NCBI RefSeq assembly: GCF_000013565.1
Contig: NC_007802.1
Coordinates: forward strand, 620,001 to 684,000
Reading direction: 5' to 3'
Length of the DNA stretch: 64,000 nt
Source: Jannaschia sp. CCS1
Lineage (GTDB): Bacteria; Pseudomonadota; Alphaproteobacteria; Rhodobacterales; Rhodobacteraceae
Part shown: piece after piece, positions 60,451 to 64,000 of the stretch
How the letters are laid out: the number at the start of each line of letters is the position of its first letter
Numbering within the stretch: position 1 is the first letter of the stretch
Position numbers and translations under genes: made by a program
The notes under the pieces: generated by a model
Database searches by the model: none
What the model saw: the letters and a program-made list of their open reading frames with translations, nothing else
Told to the model about the DNA's origin: nothing

Positions 60451-61803
60451 ATGTCAGCCCATGGTGATCCCAAACCGATGACGGCCCGCAAGGGCGGCGC
60501 GTTGACAGGCACGGCGGAGGTCCCCGGTGACAAGTCGATCTCCCACCGGTCGCTGATCTTTGGCGCAATGGCCGTTGGAGAGACCCGGGTGACGGGGTTG
60601 CTGGAAGGGCAAGACGTCCTCGACACCGCCTCGGCGATGCGGGCGTTCGGGGCGGAGGTGGCGCGAGAGGACGATGGCACGTGGTCGATCCACGGTGTGG
60701 GAGTCGGCGGTTTTGTGGAGCCGGACGACGTGCTGGATTGCGGCAATTCGGGCACCGGCGTGCGGCTCTTGATGGGAGCGATGGCAACGACGCCGATTTC
60801 GGTGACGTTCACGGGCGACGCGTCCCTGCGGTCACGGCCCATGGCGCGGGTCACGGACCCGTTGGCGCTGTTTGGCACCAGGGCCTACGGGCGTGCACAG
60901 GGGCGCTTGCCGATGACGTTGGTGGGCGCGGAGGCCCCCATGCCGGTGCGCTATGCCACGCCGGTGCCGTCGGCGCAGGTGAAGTCCGCCGTTCTGTTGG
61001 CGGGGCTGAACGCGCCGGGTGAGACGGTCGTGATCGAGGCTGAGGCGACCCGCGACCACTCCGAGCGGATGCTGGCGGGGTTTGGGGCTCAGATATCCAC
61101 CGAGGTGACGCAGGAAGGCCGGGTGATCACGCTGACAGGCCAGCCGGAACTGACGCCGCAGGTTATTGCCGTGCCGCGCGACCCAAGCTCTGCCGCGTTT
61201 CCGGTCTGTGCAGCCATCATCACCGAAGGCTCGGACGTGTTGGTGCCCAATATTGGGCTGAACCCGACGCGCGCCGGTCTGTTCGAGACGCTGCGCGATA
61301 TGGGCGCGGATCTGACCTATGAGAACCCGCGCGAAGAGGGGGGGGAGCCGGTGGCCGACCTGCGCGCGAAGTTTTCACCCGACATGAAGGGGATCGAGGT
61401 CCCGCCCGAGCGCGCGGCGAGCATGATTGACGAATACCCGATCCTCTCGGTCGTCGCGGCCAACGCCGAGGGCACAACGGTCATGCGCGGCGTCAAAGAG
61501 TTGCGGGTGAAGGAAAGCGACCGGATAGCCGCCATGGCGGACGGGCTGCGCCTGAACGGGATTGAAGTTGAAGATGGCCCCGATTGGTGGATCGTCCATG
61601 GGCGCGGTCCCGGCGGCATGGCGGGCGGGGCGACGGTGGCCACGCATCTCGATCATCGGATCGCGATGTCCTTCCTCTGTGCCGGGTTCGCCAGTCAGCA
61701 GGGCATCACGATTGACGACAGTGGCCCCATCGCCACGTCCTTCCCGATTTTCGAGCCGCTGATGCGGGACCTCGGGGCACGGCTGGACCGCGCAAACGCC
61801 TGA
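60451..61803 (+). CDS. aroA: 3-phosphoshikimate 1-carboxyvinyltransferase (EPSP synthase), class II-like
   Basis: A 450-residue shikimate-pathway enzyme that joins shikimate-3-phosphate and PEP. The N-terminus ([20 protein letters not shown]) and [11 protein letters not shown] plus [11 protein letters not shown] match the class II, CP4-like group rather than the E. coli group. The active-site loop reads GNSGTG, with G101 at the place of CP4 Ala100. The ATG at 60451 gives the family start. It is followed by a 186-base gap. Confidence 0.95.
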   Translation: MSAHGDPKPMTARKGGALTGTAEVPGDKSISHRSLIFGAMAVGETRVTGLLEGQDVLDTASAMRAFGAEVAREDDGTWSIHGVGVGGFVEPDDVLDCGNSGTGVRLLMGAMATTPISVTFTGDASLRSRPMARVTDPLALFGTRAYGRAQGRLPMTLVGAEAPMPVRYATPVPSAQVKSAVLLAGLNAPGETVVIEAEATRDHSERMLAGFGAQISTEVTQEGRVITLTGQPELTPQVIAVPRDPSSAAFPVCAAIITEGSDVLVPNIGLNPTRAGLFETLRDMGADLTYENPREEGGEPVADLRAKFSPDMKGIEVPPERAASMIDEYPILSVVAANAEGTTVMRGVKELRVKESDRIAAMADGLRLNGIEVEDGPDWWIVHGRGPGGMAGGATVATHLDHRIAMSFLCAGFASQQGITIDDSGPIATSFPIFEPLMRDLGARLDRANA

Positions 61804-61989
61804 CTTGATCGGACGTGGCCCGGTGGGCTAACCTATGGGCAGGCTGGCGCGGCCTGCCGTCCGCATGGGGCATTGCCCCAAGGGTGAATGCGCCAAAACG
61901 ATCCGATGATCCACACAGCCTTTCGCGGCAGGAGCATTGGGCAACGCGGGCACCCAGATCGGCCTTCTGCCTCGTGAGAGGATATACCC

Positions 61990-62679
61990 ATGACATTGAC
62001 GATTGAGCGGGCCAAGGCCCGTGCCAAAACCTTGCGTGCCGGGCTAGAGGCCTTGGACCGCACCATCACCCATGGCCAGGCATTGGACCTGATTGCCAAG
62101 TTGGAAGGACTGGCCGACTGGAACGTCCTGTCCGCGCGGCTACAGCCTGAAGTCCCCATCGGCCCGCTGCCCAACGGCTGGACCCGCGCGGGGGATCAGC
62201 CCGAGAGGTTCGAGATGGGCCAAGCGATGCGCGCAGACACCCCAGCGGCGGCCATTCGCCTGAAACCGGGGGAGGAGGCAGGATCTGCCTTCGCCACGCT
62301 GATGCAATCGGTCGACGCGACGGTCTATCGTGGGCAGCGCATGATGTTGACAGGGCGGCTGGCGGCAGATGCCGTGACCGGAGGCGTGACGATCTGGATG
62401 CGCGCCGATGACATTGGCAAGCGAATGGTGGCGTTTGACAATCTGGAGGAAGCGGGACCCGACAAAGGCCCGGTGACAGGCACCAGCGATTGGGTCGAAC
62501 GCCGCATCATCCTCGATATCCCCGAGGTCGCCCAGACGCTGAACTTTGGCTTCTACCTGCGTGGGCGTGGCACGGCGTGGTGCGCGGGGGTTGCCTTGGA
62601 CCACGCGCCAGACGGCACGGACGTGACGCGAACCGGCACATCACCCGCCCCGGCGCCCCAGAACCTGTCATTTGAGTAG
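61990..62679 (+). CDS. Glyoxalase-related-domain protein of unknown function
   Basis: A 229-residue protein in two parts. Residues 1 to about 52 match a short helical module (RAKTLRAGLEALDRTITHGQ, then LADWNVLSARL) seen in glyoxalase-related proteins. Residues about 80-210 look like a beta-sandwich of the type following that module, with YRGQRMMLTGRL and TIWMRADD and the end FYLRGRGTAWCAGV. No catalytic motif is evident. It stands alone with TATACCC before the ATG. Confidence 0.7.
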   Translation: MTLTIERAKARAKTLRAGLEALDRTITHGQALDLIAKLEGLADWNVLSARLQPEVPIGPLPNGWTRAGDQPERFEMGQAMRADTPAAAIRLKPGEEAGSAFATLMQSVDATVYRGQRMMLTGRLAADAVTGGVTIWMRADDIGKRMVAFDNLEEAGPDKGPVTGTSDWVERRIILDIPEVAQTLNFGFYLRGRGTAWCAGVALDHAPDGTDVTRTGTSPAPAPQNLSFE

Positions 62680-62834
62680 TATTGCCGCCGGGAGGGCTCT
62701 GTCCCGCCGGGTGATTTGACGGCCGATCCCATCATGGGTGGCGCAGGCGCGGGCGTCTGAGGTGGGCGACTGACGCGTATCGCTCACGACGACCCGCTTT
62801 GGCTGTCCCGCACAGGCGGGGTACCGACGCGAGA

Positions 62835-63785
62835 CTACTCTGCCGCTATAGCGCTGGGGAACGTGTCGCGCGCTTCGGTCACTCGGGCCAACCCGTCGCG
62901 GGCAGGCTCGAACCCGGGGCCCTTCACGTCCCACGCCAGGCCTACGGCCTCCAAAATGCGGATCAGCCAGAAGCCGGGATCGATCTGACCCGCCTCTACC
63001 CCCAGTTTCGCGGAATGGGGAAAAGCGTGGTGATTGCCATGGAAGCACTCTCCGAAGCTCAGCAGCCCGAGGCCGCGTAGGTTGTAGCCCTGCACAGGCA
63101 GGCCCCGGACTTCCGACCCCTGATGGCCGCCCTTATGGGCCGCATGGCCGACCGCCCAATGCCCGATCAGAGAGACGGAGACGCGCAGGCACACGCCCCA
63201 CAGCATCAGTCCGACGCCGCCCAGGGCAAACAAGACAATTGCGGGGATCAGTTGTTGCGCGCGCCAATGCCGTTCCATCCAGTGATACCAAGGATCTTCG
63301 GTCACCTCCTGTTCGATCTCGAACCGGGGTGGGTGGGTCAGGTCAAACCGACAACACAGCTGCCACCATGCGTCCCGCACCCACCCCGCGCCATGGGACG
63401 GATGCGGCGGGCAGTCCGCCTGACGCTGGTGCCAATCGCGCATGTCGTGGGCGCGGATCATCCCAAAGGGTCCGGCCATGCCAACAAGAGTGCCAAGCCA
63501 GACCAACCCACGTTCCAGCCACTTCGGAGCGGTAAAGCTGCGGTGGATCAGAAGCCGGTGCATGCCGACGGAATGACCGGCGCAGAGCGTTGCGCCAGAC
63601 AGGATCAGGAAGGCCGCAACGCCGCCCGAGGATGGGAAAACGGTGAGCGCCAGAACGCCTCCGATCACATGCCCCAACAACCACAGGGACGCCGCCGGGG
63701 TCCAGCGGATCTGGCCATGGGTGGCAGAGGTTTGCGGGTCGGCAAAGACGCGGTCGGTGTCGATCAGGGGAGAATACCGGCTCAT
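62835..63785 (-). CDS. Membrane fatty-acid desaturase (acyl-CoA desaturase family)
   Basis: A 316-residue di-iron membrane desaturase. The three histidine boxes are present: HSVGMHRLLIH from residue 71, HDMRDWH at 113-119, and HGNHH near residue 250. Several hydrophobic helices flank them. It introduces a double bond into acyl chains. A second desaturase with a near-identical C-terminus lies immediately upstream, overlapping by 4 bases (ATGA), so this is a tandem pair. Confidence 0.9.
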   Translation of the reverse strand: MSRYSPLIDTDRVFADPQTSATHGQIRWTPAASLWLLGHVIGGVLALTVFPSSGGVAAFLILSGATLCAGHSVGMHRLLIHRSFTAPKWLERGLVWLGTLVGMAGPFGMIRAHDMRDWHQRQADCPPHPSHGAGWVRDAWWQLCCRFDLTHPPRFEIEQEVTEDPWYHWMERHWRAQQLIPAIVLFALGGVGLMLWGVCLRVSVSLIGHWAVGHAAHKGGHQGSEVRGLPVQGYNLRGLGLLSFGECFHGNHHAFPHSAKLGVEAGQIDPGFWLIRILEAVGLAWDVKGPGFEPARDGLARVTEARDTFPSAIAAE

Positions 63786-64000
63786 GAGTAGGCTCCTTCA
63801 AGGTCCAGTGTGTCATTGCTGTGGGGCGTGCGGATGTCCCATGCCAATCCGACTGCGCCCAGAGTTCGGATCACCCACCAGCCGGGGTCAATTTGCCCCG
63901 CGTGATGACCCATACGCGCCGAGCGCGGGAAGGCGTGGTGGTTGTTGTGGAACGCCTCTCCAAAGGTCACGAAGCCCAGGGCGGGCAGGTTGCGCCCGTC
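63782..64000 (-). CDS. Second membrane desaturase, C-terminal part
   Basis: The last 72 residues of a gene whose start lies beyond the window. It holds the third histidine box HNNHH in GEAFHNNHHAFPRSARMG, and then AGQIDPGWWVIRTLGAVGLA, closely matching the C-terminus of the downstream desaturase. The pair probably arose by duplication and is translated together. Confidence 0.85.
   Translation of the reverse strand, partial: DGRNLPALGFVTFGEAFHNNHHAFPRSARMGHHAGQIDPGWWVIRTLGAVGLAWDIRTPHSNDTLDLEGAYS

Overview
The window is GC-rich chromosomal DNA that reads as an alphaproteobacterium of the Rhodobacterales (Roseobacter-type). The clearest lineage marks are a SAM/SAH-type riboswitch in front of metK (58145-58189), a roseobacter-like mix of paa and box catabolic genes, a glcDEF glycolate oxidase locus with a small membrane gene between glcE and glcF, and a short dispersed repeat typical of such genomes. 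No tRNA, rRNA, IS element, prophage or CRISPR array was seen. Genes are tightly packed, with many ATGA, TTGA and TGATG stop/start overlaps.

Region 1 (1-824) holds the tail of an ECF sigma factor and its RskA-type anti-sigma factor. Region 2 (1182-10987) is a phenylacetate island: thiolase paaJ, the oxygenase operon paaABCDE (minus strand), paaKI (minus strand), and the bifunctional paaZ with a PaaX-family regulator (plus strand). paaF, paaG and paaH are not in the window. Region 3 (10927-29491) looks like one long catabolic block: a MarR regulator and a divergent TRAP transporter, then a side-chain beta-oxidation set (SDR, enoyl-CoA hydratase, second MarR, feruloyl-CoA-synthase-like ligase, thiolase), then benzoate-CoA ligase, an alpha/beta hydrolase, boxC, boxB, a flavodoxin, a thioesterase, boxR and a hydratase/dehydrogenase fusion. 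My reading is that phenylpropenoids such as cinnamate are imported, ligated to CoA and shortened to benzoyl-CoA, which the box enzymes epoxidise and cleave. The products would merge with the phenylacetate pathway at adipyl-CoA-type intermediates and paaJ. boxA (reductase) and boxD (semialdehyde dehydrogenase) are absent here, so the flavodoxin and PaaZ are candidate stand-ins.

Region 4 (29494-34186) has a cytochrome P450, a PpaA/AerR-like B12-domain protein with a TGT-N12-ACA dyad upstream, a WYL regulator, a VOC protein, DUF1993 and DUF1285. Region 5 (34345-41064) is a MoxR/DUF58/BatA-like membrane operon. Region 6 (41201-47229) has small unknowns, a HemJ/CopD-like membrane protein and glcDEF. 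Region 7 (47320-64000) is mostly housekeeping: a trypsin-like protease, a small heat-shock protein with a heat-shock-type promoter and a ROSE-like RNA thermometer, miaB, an OmpA protein plus a lipoprotein sharing a new-looking module, phoH-ybeY-corC-lnt, metK, trmB, aroA and two tandem desaturases.

The most unusual non-coding signals are a 22-bp-phased array of four palindromes with changing but complementary arms between paaA and paaB, equally spaced GTTAC/GTAAC dyads in front of paaJ and paaA, a BoxR-type dyad in front of boxC, and the overlapping terminator, heat-shock promoter and thermometer in front of hsp20. All functional statements rest on recognising protein families and motifs by eye; no database search was run.
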